Shown: positions 16,475-23,652 of the stretch, piece after piece
How positions within the stretch are numbered: the stretch's first letter is position 1
How the letters are laid out: every line of letters begins with the position of its first letter
From: Deltaproteobacteria bacterium HGW-Deltaproteobacteria-22
Lineage (GTDB): Bacteria; Myxococcota_A; Polyangia; HGW-17
NCBI GenBank assembly: GCA_002841825.1
Contig: PHAZ01000008.1
Location: forward strand, 1-32,849
Length of the DNA stretch: 32,849 nt
Direction of reading: 5' to 3'
The notes under the pieces: model-generated
What the model saw: the letters and a program-made list of their open reading frames with translations, nothing else
Told to the model about the DNA's origin: nothing
Databases searched by the model: none
Made by a program: the position numbers and the translations under genes

Positions 16475-19027
16475 TCAGCCCCAGCGGATCAGGCCGGTCT
16501 CGTGGAGGTAGGAGAGGGAGCCGTGACAGGGGAGCACACGGACGGCGAAGCCCTGGAGGCCCGAGGCGCGGCACTCGAGGTTGCCGGTGTAGACGACGCG
16601 CCCTTCGGGGCTCACGGTGTGATCCTTCAGATCGAGGATCTCGGGGGCCTCGAGGTCACCATCGGCGTTGACCTTGCCGAAGAGCACCTGCACGCGGACA
16701 TCGCCGGGCGTCAGCGGACCCAGATGGACGGGCACCGAGATGTGCACGCTCTGGCCAACCTTCACCTCCTCGGTGAAGTCGGTGTCGGCGGCCAGCACGT
16801 GAACTTCCTTCCAGCCGGTCTCGACGCGTTTCTTCCACTGGGTCAGTTCCTTGGCCCCGTTGAAACTGGACTGGCTCATGCGGTGCCAGCGGTCGGTGGC
16901 GGGGATGTAGAACTTCTGGGCGTATTCGTCGACCATGCGGTTGGTGTTGTACACGGGTGCTAATTTTTTAAACGTAGCCTTCATCTTGGCCAGCCAGCCG
17001 CGGGGCAGGCCGTCGCGACCGCGCTGATAGAACAGCGGCACGAGATCCTTCTCGAGGATGTCGTAGATCGTGCGGCTCTCGACCTCGTCCTGGTATTTCA
17101 GGTCGGTGTACTCCTCGCCGCGGCCGATGGCCCAGCCGGTGTCCGGAGAGTAGCCCTCGACCCACCAGCCGTCCAGGATCGACAGGTTCTGTGCGCCGTT
17201 GGCGGCGGCCTTCATGCCCGACGTGCCCGAGGCCTCCAGCGGACGGCGCGGGTTGTTCAGCCATACATCCACGCCCTGCAGCATGTAGCGCGCGACGTTC
17301 ATGTCGTAGTCCTCGAGGAAGACGACCCGGCGCATGAACTCGTCGCGGCGCACGTGGTGCACGATGCGACGGATGAACTCCTTGCCCTCGTTGTCGCGGG
17401 GATGCGCCTTGCCGGCGAAGATGAACTGCACCGGGCGATCCAGGTTGGACACCAGCTTGATAAGGCGATCGACGTCGTGAAAGATCAGCGTGGCGCGCTT
17501 GTAGGTGGCAAACCGGCGCGCGAAGCCGATGGTCAGGATATCCGGATCGAGGGTCTCGTCGGCGGCCAGGAGTTCGTGTTCCTGAGCGCCGCGCTTGACC
17601 AACTGGGCGCGCATGCGCCGGCGGACGAAGGCGACCAGACGCTCACGGCGGCGCTCGTGGGTGCGCCACAACTCGGAGTCCGGGATCTGATCCATGTAGC
17701 GCCAGACCTCGGGATCTTCACTAAACTCCGCCCATCGCGGTCCCAGATAACGCTCGAACAGGCTGGCCAGCTCGTGGGACGTCCAGGTCTTGTTGTGGAT
17801 GCCGTTGGTGACGTGCCCGATGGGAATCTCCTTCTCGGGCAGCTCAGGCCATACGGTCTTCCACATGCGACGGGACACCTCCCCGTGCAGCATCGACACG
17901 CCGTTGTAGCGGTCCGACAGACGCAGCGCCAGCACGGCGACCGAGAACGGCTCCTCGACGTTGGAGGGGTGCTCCCTCCCCAGGCCCAGGAACTCCTCGC
18001 GGGAGATCCCCACCGCGTCGCGGTATTTCCAGAAGTATTTGTCCATCAGCGCCGGCGGGAACTTGTCGATGCCGGCGGGCACCGGGGTGTGCGTGGTGAA
18101 CACCGAGCCGGATGAACAGGCTTCCAGGGCCTCGTTGAAGCTCAGTTTCTGCCGCTCGATGAGGTTCTGGATGCGCTTGAGCCCCAGAAACGCGCTGTGG
18201 CCCTCGTTCATGTGGAACACGGTCGGGAAGTAGCCCAGGCGCTCCAGGGCCATGACGCCACCGATGCCGAGCACGAGCTCCTGCTTGAGGCGCATCTCCA
18301 GATCGCCGCCATAGAGCTGGGCCGTGATCTCCCGGTCCTCGATGCTGTTGGACTCCACGTTGGTGTCCATCAGGATCAGCGGGGTGCGGCCGACCTGCAC
18401 CTTCCACAGGCGCGCCTGCACCATGCGCGAGGGCATCTCCACCTCGATCATGAGCGGCTGGTGCTTCTCGTCGAACAGCGGGATCACGGGCATGTTCAGG
18501 AAGTCGTTGTCGGGGTAGGTCTCCTGCTGCCAGCCGTCGGGATTCAGGTACTGCCGGAAGTAGCCCTCGCGATACAGCAGCGACACGCCCACCAGCGGCA
18601 GGCCGATGTCCGAGGCGGACTTCAGGTGGTCGCCGGCGAGCACCCCCAGGCCGCCGGAGTAGATGGGCACGGACTCATGCAGGCCGAACTCCAGGGAGAA
18701 GTACGCCACCAGCAGGTCCTGGGACTCCGGGGGCAGCTTGAACGGGCGGCCGGCCTGCATCGCGTTGTCGAAGCGCCCCAGCACGCGCTTGAGGCTGTGC
18801 AGGTAGGCATCGTCATGGGCGAGCTTCTCCAGGCGGGCCTGGGATACGCGACCGAGCATCGCCACCGGGTTATGCCCGCACTCTTCCCACAAGTCACGGT
18901 CCAGGCGGTAGAACAATTCGATCGCGTCGAAATTCCAGCACCACCACATGTTGTAAGCCAACTCCTGCAGGCGGGCCAACTGTGGCGGTAACGAGGGAAC
19001 GACTGAAAATTTATATACGGTCTTCAT
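16475..19027 (-). CDS. glgP: Alpha-glucan (glycogen) phosphorylase
   Basis: ATG at 19027 with AAGGAG (5 nt spacing) gives 850 aa, the usual size for the bacterial/archaeal alpha-glucan phosphorylase subfamily with an N-terminal DUF3417-type region (LAYNMWWCWNFDAIELF, residues 24-40). It cleaves terminal alpha-1,4 glucosyl units with phosphate, releasing glucose 1-phosphate in the cytoplasm. Diagnostic segments are YFSLEFGLHESVPIYSGGLG (109-128), HMNEGHSAF (272-280), VTNGIHNKTW (406-415), ARRFATYKRA (503-512) and NPRRPLEASGTSGMKAAANG (592-611), with the PLP lysine at Lys606. The last ~130 residues are a beta-rich C-terminal extension. It starts 52 nt after the purine nucleoside phosphorylase stop and may be cotranscribed with it. 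Confidence 0.96.
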   Translation of the reverse strand: MKTVYKFSVVPSLPPQLARLQELAYNMWWCWNFDAIELFYRLDRDLWEECGHNPVAMLGRVSQARLEKLAHDDAYLHSLKRVLGRFDNAMQAGRPFKLPPESQDLLVAYFSLEFGLHESVPIYSGGLGVLAGDHLKSASDIGLPLVGVSLLYREGYFRQYLNPDGWQQETYPDNDFLNMPVIPLFDEKHQPLMIEVEMPSRMVQARLWKVQVGRTPLILMDTNVESNSIEDREITAQLYGGDLEMRLKQELVLGIGGVMALERLGYFPTVFHMNEGHSAFLGLKRIQNLIERQKLSFNEALEACSSGSVFTTHTPVPAGIDKFPPALMDKYFWKYRDAVGISREEFLGLGREHPSNVEEPFSVAVLALRLSDRYNGVSMLHGEVSRRMWKTVWPELPEKEIPIGHVTNGIHNKTWTSHELASLFERYLGPRWAEFSEDPEVWRYMDQIPDSELWRTHERRRERLVAFVRRRMRAQLVKRGAQEHELLAADETLDPDILTIGFARRFATYKRATLIFHDVDRLIKLVSNLDRPVQFIFAGKAHPRDNEGKEFIRRIVHHVRRDEFMRRVVFLEDYDMNVARYMLQGVDVWLNNPRRPLEASGTSGMKAAANGAQNLSILDGWWVEGYSPDTGWAIGRGEEYTDLKYQDEVESRTIYDILEKDLVPLFYQRGRDGLPRGWLAKMKATFKKLAPVYNTNRMVDEYAQKFYIPATDRWHRMSQSSFNGAKELTQWKKRVETGWKEVHVLAADTDFTEEVKVGQSVHISVPVHLGPLTPGDVRVQVLFGKVNADGDLEAPEILDLKDHTVSPEGRVVYTGNLECRASGLQGFAVRVLPCHGSLSYLHETGLIRWG

Positions 19028-19079
19028 GCAGACTCCTTGGATTCCGCTTCAGGGGAACCAGCGGACAGGGGGGTTCGGT

Positions 19080-19904
19080 TCAGATCGGAAACGTGCTGAC
19101 AATCTCGTGTACCAGCGACTTGAAGGTCGCCGAGATCGCGTCGGCCGTTTCCTGGACTTCGGCGTGGGAGAGCGGCTGGGGGGAGATCCCGGCCGCAAAG
19201 TTGGATACACAGGAGATGCCGAGGATTTTGGCCCCCATGTGATGGGCGGCGATGGCCTCGGGCACGGTGGACATGCCCACCATCGTGGCGCCCAGCACGC
19301 CCATCATGCGGATCTCGGCCGGCGTCTCATAGCTCGGGCCGAGCATGGCTGCGTACACGCCTTCCTTGAGCGTGACACCCAGACGGCCGGCGGCGGCCTT
19401 CGCGTGCGCACGCATCCCCGGATCGTACAGGTTGGTCATGTCCGGAAACCGCGGACCGAGCTCCTCGAAGTTGGGACCGCGCAGCGGGTTCGTACCCAGC
19501 ATGTTCAGATGGTCCGAGATCAGGGCGAGATCTCCGGGCTTCAGGTCCGGGCCCAGTCCACCGGCGGCGTTGGTGATCACCAGCCGCGTGCAGCCCAGTT
19601 TCACCAGGACGCGGGCCGGAAACACCACCGTCTCCATGGTGTGACCTTCGTAGTAATGGACACGTCCCTGCATGGCGGCGACGGTGTGGGACCCCAGCCT
19701 TCCGATGACCAGGTTGCCGGCGTGTCCGGCCACGTGGGACACCGGGAAGTGCGGGATTTCCCCGTACGGGAGGACGACCCGGTCCTCGAGGGTGTCCGCG
19801 AACGCCCCCAGCCCCGAGCCGAGGATCAGCCCGACGGTCGGGCGCTGCGGAATCTTGTTGGCGATGAATTCGACGCTTTCCTGGATGTGGTGTGGCAAAG
19901 TCAT
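19080..19904 (-). CDS. punA: Purine nucleoside phosphorylase
   Basis: ATG at 19904 gives 274 aa, the normal length for trimeric PNP. GTG at 19913 would add three residues but overlaps the candidate -10 element. The enzyme splits purine nucleosides with phosphate to base plus (deoxy)ribose 1-phosphate. Family motifs are LGSGLG (28-33, phosphate loop), GRVHYYEG (80-87), TNAAGGL (111-117), GPSYETPAE (189-197, purine-site Glu region), MSTVPE (211-216) and SNFAAG (234-239, with Asn235 at the base-recognition position). No ribosome binding site is visible; see the leaderless candidate. The glucan phosphorylase gene follows. Confidence 0.95.
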   Translation of the reverse strand: MTLPHHIQESVEFIANKIPQRPTVGLILGSGLGAFADTLEDRVVLPYGEIPHFPVSHVAGHAGNLVIGRLGSHTVAAMQGRVHYYEGHTMETVVFPARVLVKLGCTRLVITNAAGGLGPDLKPGDLALISDHLNMLGTNPLRGPNFEELGPRFPDMTNLYDPGMRAHAKAAAGRLGVTLKEGVYAAMLGPSYETPAEIRMMGVLGATMVGMSTVPEAIAAHHMGAKILGISCVSNFAAGISPQPLSHAEVQETADAISATFKSLVHEIVSTFPI

Positions 19905-19913
19905 GGGCCGCAC

Positions 19914-19941
19914 TTTACAACAACAGCGGCCGATTTGACAA
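19914..19941 (-). promoter_or_regulatory. Candidate promoter for a near-leaderless punA transcript
   Basis: On the minus strand TTGTCA (19941-19936) and TGTAAA (19919-19914) are separated by 16 nt. They match five and four consensus bases. The expected start site (about 19907) lies only 2-4 nt before the ATG, and no Shine-Dalgarno precedes that ATG. Confidence 0.4.
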
Positions 19942-19948
19942 CAGGTTA

Positions 19949-20905
19949 TTAGATGGTGGGCGGAGGTTCGTTGGCCGGCATCGGACCGCCATGGGCCGGG
20001 GGCATGCCGTCGGCAGGGGTCACCGGGGTATGGTAGCGCGGCGCGGCGCCCATGTCCCAGACCAGCCCGAGACCGAACATGGGGAAATACTTCACCGGGG
20101 ACGTGGAGACCGGCTGGAAGGCCATGACCAGCAGCCGCAGCACCGGGTTGAGCTTGAACTCGGCGCCGACGGTGACGATCGTGTACGTGGAGCCGCTGTC
20201 GACGTTGTCGTCCGAGATGAAGTTCAGTTCGTTGGCGTAGATCTCCAGTTTGGGGGTGGTGGGATGGTTGCGGAAGGTCACGCCGCCGAAGACCGTGGCG
20301 TTGCCCATTTCCATGCGCGGGATGATCGAGAAGGAGTATACCCCGACGGTCTCGGTGCCGTATTCCGGTGCGTTGATCGGGGTCACCAGGTCGGTGGCCA
20401 CCTGCTGGCGGACATAGGGAATGCTAAACGACAGGTATTCGCCGGCAATGGCGACGGCCCACTGCTTGTCGATCTGGACGTTGTACCCGAAGGACAGGCC
20501 GATGCCGACCACGTTGCCCTTGGGCGTGAGATTCAGATCATCGGTGTAGGTCTTCTGCTTGCCGGCGGCCAGTCCCCATTCGCCGCCGATGCCCATGTCG
20601 AAGTTCTTCGTGAAGCGGTAGCGCCAGTTCAGGTTCATCTGCGAGCGGGGCACCCAGTTGGCCGAACCGTTGGTGACGCTGATGGTCTCGGTGTTCACCG
20701 TGACGTCGGTCACATCCTCGACCGGCTGCTGCTTGGCCAGCGTCATCGCGCCGGCGGTGAGCATGCTCCGTCCCTGGGAGGGTGCGCCCGAGCGCATCGA
20801 CGGCTGCGGCAGGGGAACGTACGCCGAACGGTGCACCTGTGCGGTGGCACAGCCCAGTGTGAACAGCGAAAGGGAAATGGTAATAATTAGATAAACATTC
20901 CTCAT
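19949..20905 (-). CDS. Lipoprotein with outer-membrane beta-barrel character
   Basis: ATG at 20905 with AAGGAG (6 nt spacing) gives 318 aa with lipobox TLGC (Cys19). The longer open frame to 21250 overlaps the aminotransferase gene and is rejected. From about residue 85 the sequence shows amphipathic strands with aromatic girdles and short turns (LNWRYRFTKNFDMGIGGEWGL, VVGIGLSFGYNVQID, YTIVTVGAEFKLN), as in small porin-like barrels. The tail is Pro/Gly-rich (PPAHGGPMPANEPPPT). A lipidated, barrel-like outer-membrane protein is inferred. Its stop is 44 nt before punA on the same strand; the start is divergent from the aminotransferase gene. Confidence 0.8.
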   Translation of the reverse strand: MRNVYLIITISLSLFTLGCATAQVHRSAYVPLPQPSMRSGAPSQGRSMLTAGAMTLAKQQPVEDVTDVTVNTETISVTNGSANWVPRSQMNLNWRYRFTKNFDMGIGGEWGLAAGKQKTYTDDLNLTPKGNVVGIGLSFGYNVQIDKQWAVAIAGEYLSFSIPYVRQQVATDLVTPINAPEYGTETVGVYSFSIIPRMEMGNATVFGGVTFRNHPTTPKLEIYANELNFISDDNVDSGSTYTIVTVGAEFKLNPVLRLLVMAFQPVSTSPVKYFPMFGLGLVWDMGAAPRYHTPVTPADGMPPAHGGPMPANEPPPTI

Positions 20906-21025
20906 GACGCACTCCTTGAAATCAGTGACAGTTGGCCGTACCCGGCGCCTGTTATTACCACGAAGCAACTCACAATGCCAGCTGTGTGCCACACTTTGGG
21001 GGCCGGACGCCCCCTCGAAATCCAG

Positions 21026-21053
21026 TTGCGTAAAATCTTGGCCGAGGTATATC
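21026..21053 (+). promoter_or_regulatory. Weak candidate promoter of the aminotransferase gene
   Basis: TTGCGT (21026-21031) and TATATC (21048-21053) are separated by 16 nt. They match three and four consensus bases in the 168-nt divergent gap upstream of the aminotransferase gene. Confidence 0.25.
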
Positions 21054-21066
21054 CTCCCGCCGGAGG
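21053..21066 (+). promoter_or_regulatory. Hairpin covering the Shine-Dalgarno of the aminotransferase gene
   Basis: CCTCC (21053-21057) can pair perfectly with GGAGG (21062-21066), which is the ribosome binding site for the ATG at 21074. The loop is four nt (CGCC). If the transcript starts upstream of 21053 this would mask translation initiation. Confidence 0.35.
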
Positions 21067-21073
21067 TGCGCGC

Positions 21074-22222
21074 ATGCTTCGCACGGATTGCGTCTCGGAA
21101 TACCTGTTTGCCCGGATCGATCAAAAACTCAAGGGGTTGCGCGCCGCGGGCATCGACGTGATCTCGTTCGGGGTGGGGGATCCGGTGTCCCCGCCGCCGC
21201 AACCGCTGCTGGACCGGCTCGCAACGCTGGTGCAGCGCCCTGACCTGCACAACTACAGCCCCTATGAAGGCACCACCGAGTTCCGCGCCGCGGGCTGCGG
21301 GTACCTGAGCCGCCGGTACGGCGTCGCCCTCGATCCCGAGACCCAGGCGGTGGGCCTGATCGGCTCCAAGGAGGGCATCGCCAACCTCTTCATGGCCTAC
21401 ACCCGTGCCGGCTCCGTGAATCTGGTGCCGTCCCTGGCCTATCCCATCCCGGCGACGATGACCCGCATCGCCGAGGGAGAGGTGTACTCGATGCCGGTGA
21501 ACGCCGGGAACGGATTCCTGCCTGACCTGGATCAGATTCCTTCGGAGATTCTGGAGAGAGCCCGGCTGCTTTACCTGAACTATCCAAACAACCCGACGGG
21601 CGTCGGCGCTCCCAGGGAATATTTAGAAAAGGCTTTGAATCTGGCCCGCAGGCATGACCTCCTCATCGTGCACGACTGTGCCTACGAGGAGATATATTTT
21701 AAAGAACGACCGCACAGTTTCCTCGAGTTCGAGGGGGCCCTCGAGCACGTCGTGGAATTCCACAGCCTGTCCAAGATGTTCAACATCACCGGCTGGAGGC
21801 TCGCGTTCGTGGCTGGATCGGCCAGGAATCTGGCCCCGTTGAAGATCATGAAGACCAACACCGACTCCGGGCAGTTCAAGCCGCTGCAACTGGCCGCCGC
21901 GTGGGCCCTGTCAGGCCTGGTCGACGAGTTCGGCGTCCACCAGCGGGAGACCTACCGTCGGCGCATGTCCGCCCTCTCGGCGGCCCTCGCCCGCACCGGG
22001 GCCCACGCGGAGTTGTCCGACGGAACGTTCTTCCTGTGGGGTCGCGTGCCCGACGGATTCAACTCCACTTCCTATACCGAGCACCTGCTCGACCGCGCCG
22101 GAGTGTTCGTGACCCCCGGCGTGCTGTTCGGCGCCGATGGCGAGGGGTTCTTCCGGGCTTCCCTCACCGTCTCCGACGAGCGGCTGGAGCAGGCCTGCGA
22201 ACGACTGGCGAAGCTCGAATGA
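21074..22222 (+). CDS. dapL: LL-diaminopimelate aminotransferase-type class I/II aminotransferase
   Basis: ATG at 21074 follows GGAGGT (7 nt before) and gives 382 aa, typical of bacterial DapL-type enzymes. An ATG at 20975 lies in the divergent promoter region and is rejected. The pattern SEYLFARIDQKLKGL, DVISFGVGDP, IGSKEGIANL, YPNNPTG (170-176) and EFHSLSKMFNITGWR closely follows the bacterial LL-DAP aminotransferase group, with PLP Lys234, Asp201, Tyr204 and Arg242. The enzyme would convert tetrahydrodipicolinate and glutamate to LL-diaminopimelate for lysine and peptidoglycan. No other lysine gene is nearby, so a different amino-acid substrate is possible. It overlaps the next gene by ATGA, giving translational coupling. 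Confidence 0.85.
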   Translation: MLRTDCVSEYLFARIDQKLKGLRAAGIDVISFGVGDPVSPPPQPLLDRLATLVQRPDLHNYSPYEGTTEFRAAGCGYLSRRYGVALDPETQAVGLIGSKEGIANLFMAYTRAGSVNLVPSLAYPIPATMTRIAEGEVYSMPVNAGNGFLPDLDQIPSEILERARLLYLNYPNNPTGVGAPREYLEKALNLARRHDLLIVHDCAYEEIYFKERPHSFLEFEGALEHVVEFHSLSKMFNITGWRLAFVAGSARNLAPLKIMKTNTDSGQFKPLQLAAAWALSGLVDEFGVHQRETYRRRMSALSAALARTGAHAELSDGTFFLWGRVPDGFNSTSYTEHLLDRAGVFVTPGVLFGADGEGFFRASLTVSDERLEQACERLAKLE

Positions 22223-23574
22223 TGCAACTGGACGAACTCCTCCTGCGCGAGCTCGGTCCCGGCATCGTGTCCCTGGACCCTGACCTGCTGCGCGACTGCT
22301 CCCACGACGAGAGTGAACAGGAAGCGGTCACCCCCGAGGTGGCCGTGACCCCCGTGGACCCGCTGCAGGTGGAGATCCTGCTGCGGCTGGCCGGGGAGCA
22401 CCGCTTCTTCGTCACGCCACGCGGCGCCGGCACGGGCAAGTCCGGCGGCTCTGTGCCCGTGCGCGGCGGCGTCTCCCTGTCGTTGCACCGGATGAACCAC
22501 ATCCTCGAGATCGATCCGGAGAACCTGCTCGCCGTGGTCGAGCCCGGTGCGACCTGCGAGAGTCTGCAACAGGCAGCCTGGGCCGCCGGCCTGTTCTATC
22601 CACCCGATCCGGCGAGCCTGGCCACCTGCAGTCTCGGCGGAAACGTGGCCGAGAATGCCGGGGGGCCGCGGGCCTTCCGCTACGGCGTCACGCGTGAATA
22701 CGTGCTGGGCATGGAGGCCGTGCGCATCGGCGGCCAGCGGTTCGACGTCGGCCACCGCCCCGTCAAGGGTGTCTCCGGCTACGACCTTGCCGCCCTCCTC
22801 ACCGGCTCGGAGGGGACCCTGGCGGTCTTCACGAAGTTGATCTTCAAATTGATCCCGCAGCCGGAAGCGCCCGGCCTGCTGATCCTGTATTTCCCCTCCG
22901 TACACGAGGCGGTCCGCGCAGTCACGATCCTGGTACAGAACCGGCTGTTTCCGATGGCCCTGGAGCTGCTCGACCGGCCCAGCCTGGACGCGGCCCGGAC
23001 GGGGACCTTCTCCCCTTCGTCTTCGGCCGGCGGAGCGCTGTTCTGCGAGCTCGAAGGTCTCGCCTCCTCGCCTCATCTTGCGCAGGCTGTCCTTGACGCC
23101 CTCGCCGGCGCCGGTGCCGCACCCTCGGACCATGAACTGGCCGCCGACCCCGCCGCCGCCGCCGCCTGGGACGCGCGACGGGACGTCAGCAGCCGGCTCA
23201 AGGCACTCCACGCCCGCAAGATCAGCGAGGATGTGGCCGTGCCGCGGGCGCTGCTGCCCGAGTTGGTCCTGGGGGTCCGCGAGATCGCCGCGGAGTTGGA
23301 CCTCGAGTCGGCCTGCTATGGCCACGCCGGAGACGGAAACCTGCACGTGAACTTCCTCACCGACGGGGATGGCGCGGCCTTCGGAACGGCCGTGGAGCGG
23401 CTCTTCCGCCTCACGCTGCTGCTGGGTGGAACGCTCTCGGGCGAGCACGGCATCGGCACGCTCAAGAGACGGTTCCTGCCTGCCGAGCATGCTCCGGCGG
23501 TCCTGGACATGTTCGCCGCCGTGAAACACGCCTGGGACCCTGCTGGCCTGCTCAACCCCGGAAAAGTCCTGTAA
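22219..23574 (+). CDS. GlcD-type FAD-binding oxidase (glycolate/D-lactate oxidase family)
   Basis: ATG at 22219 overlaps the aminotransferase stop by four bases; the second ATG at 22222 is equally possible. The 451-residue protein has the FAD-binding PCMH fold: PRGAGTGKSGGSVP (67-80), PPDPASLATCSLGGNVAENAGG at 128-149, and GSEGT (196-200). The C-terminal cap carries HAGDGNLH (369-376) and SGEHGIG (407-413), the classic FAD-oxidase C motifs. Members oxidise D-2-hydroxyacids such as glycolate or D-lactate to 2-oxoacids. No GlcE/GlcF partner is present here, so the electron acceptor is unknown. Coupling with the aminotransferase suggests linked 2-oxoacid/amino-acid chemistry. Confidence 0.9.
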   Translation: MMQLDELLLRELGPGIVSLDPDLLRDCSHDESEQEAVTPEVAVTPVDPLQVEILLRLAGEHRFFVTPRGAGTGKSGGSVPVRGGVSLSLHRMNHILEIDPENLLAVVEPGATCESLQQAAWAAGLFYPPDPASLATCSLGGNVAENAGGPRAFRYGVTREYVLGMEAVRIGGQRFDVGHRPVKGVSGYDLAALLTGSEGTLAVFTKLIFKLIPQPEAPGLLILYFPSVHEAVRAVTILVQNRLFPMALELLDRPSLDAARTGTFSPSSSAGGALFCELEGLASSPHLAQAVLDALAGAGAAPSDHELAADPAAAAAWDARRDVSSRLKALHARKISEDVAVPRALLPELVLGVREIAAELDLESACYGHAGDGNLHVNFLTDGDGAAFGTAVERLFRLTLLLGGTLSGEHGIGTLKRRFLPAEHAPAVLDMFAAVKHAWDPAGLLNPGKVL

Positions 23575-23588
23575 TCGGCCGTTGTCGT

Positions 23589-23608
23589 GGTTTTCCGCAT
23601 GGAAAGCC
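23589..23608 (+). terminator. Strong hairpin after the FAD oxidase gene
   Basis: GGTTTTCC and GGAAAGCC pair over 8 bp (one T-G wobble) around a GCAT loop, 15 nt past the oxidase stop. There is no T tract, so it may be a terminator or a leader hairpin for the following lipoprotein gene. Confidence 0.4.
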
Positions 23609-23652
23609 GGCCAAACCAATGCTACAAAGAGATCCGTCGGGGTGAACTACGA

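Noticed and set aside
20963-20981. Sigma54-like element (TGGCA...TTGC) upstream of the barrel lipoprotein gene, minus strand
   Set aside because: The spacing between GG and GC is 11 nt rather than the required 10.
22072-23619. 515-codon open frame antisense to the FAD oxidase
   Set aside because: The sense strand encodes all conserved FAD-oxidase motifs; the antisense product is low-complexity and has no family features.
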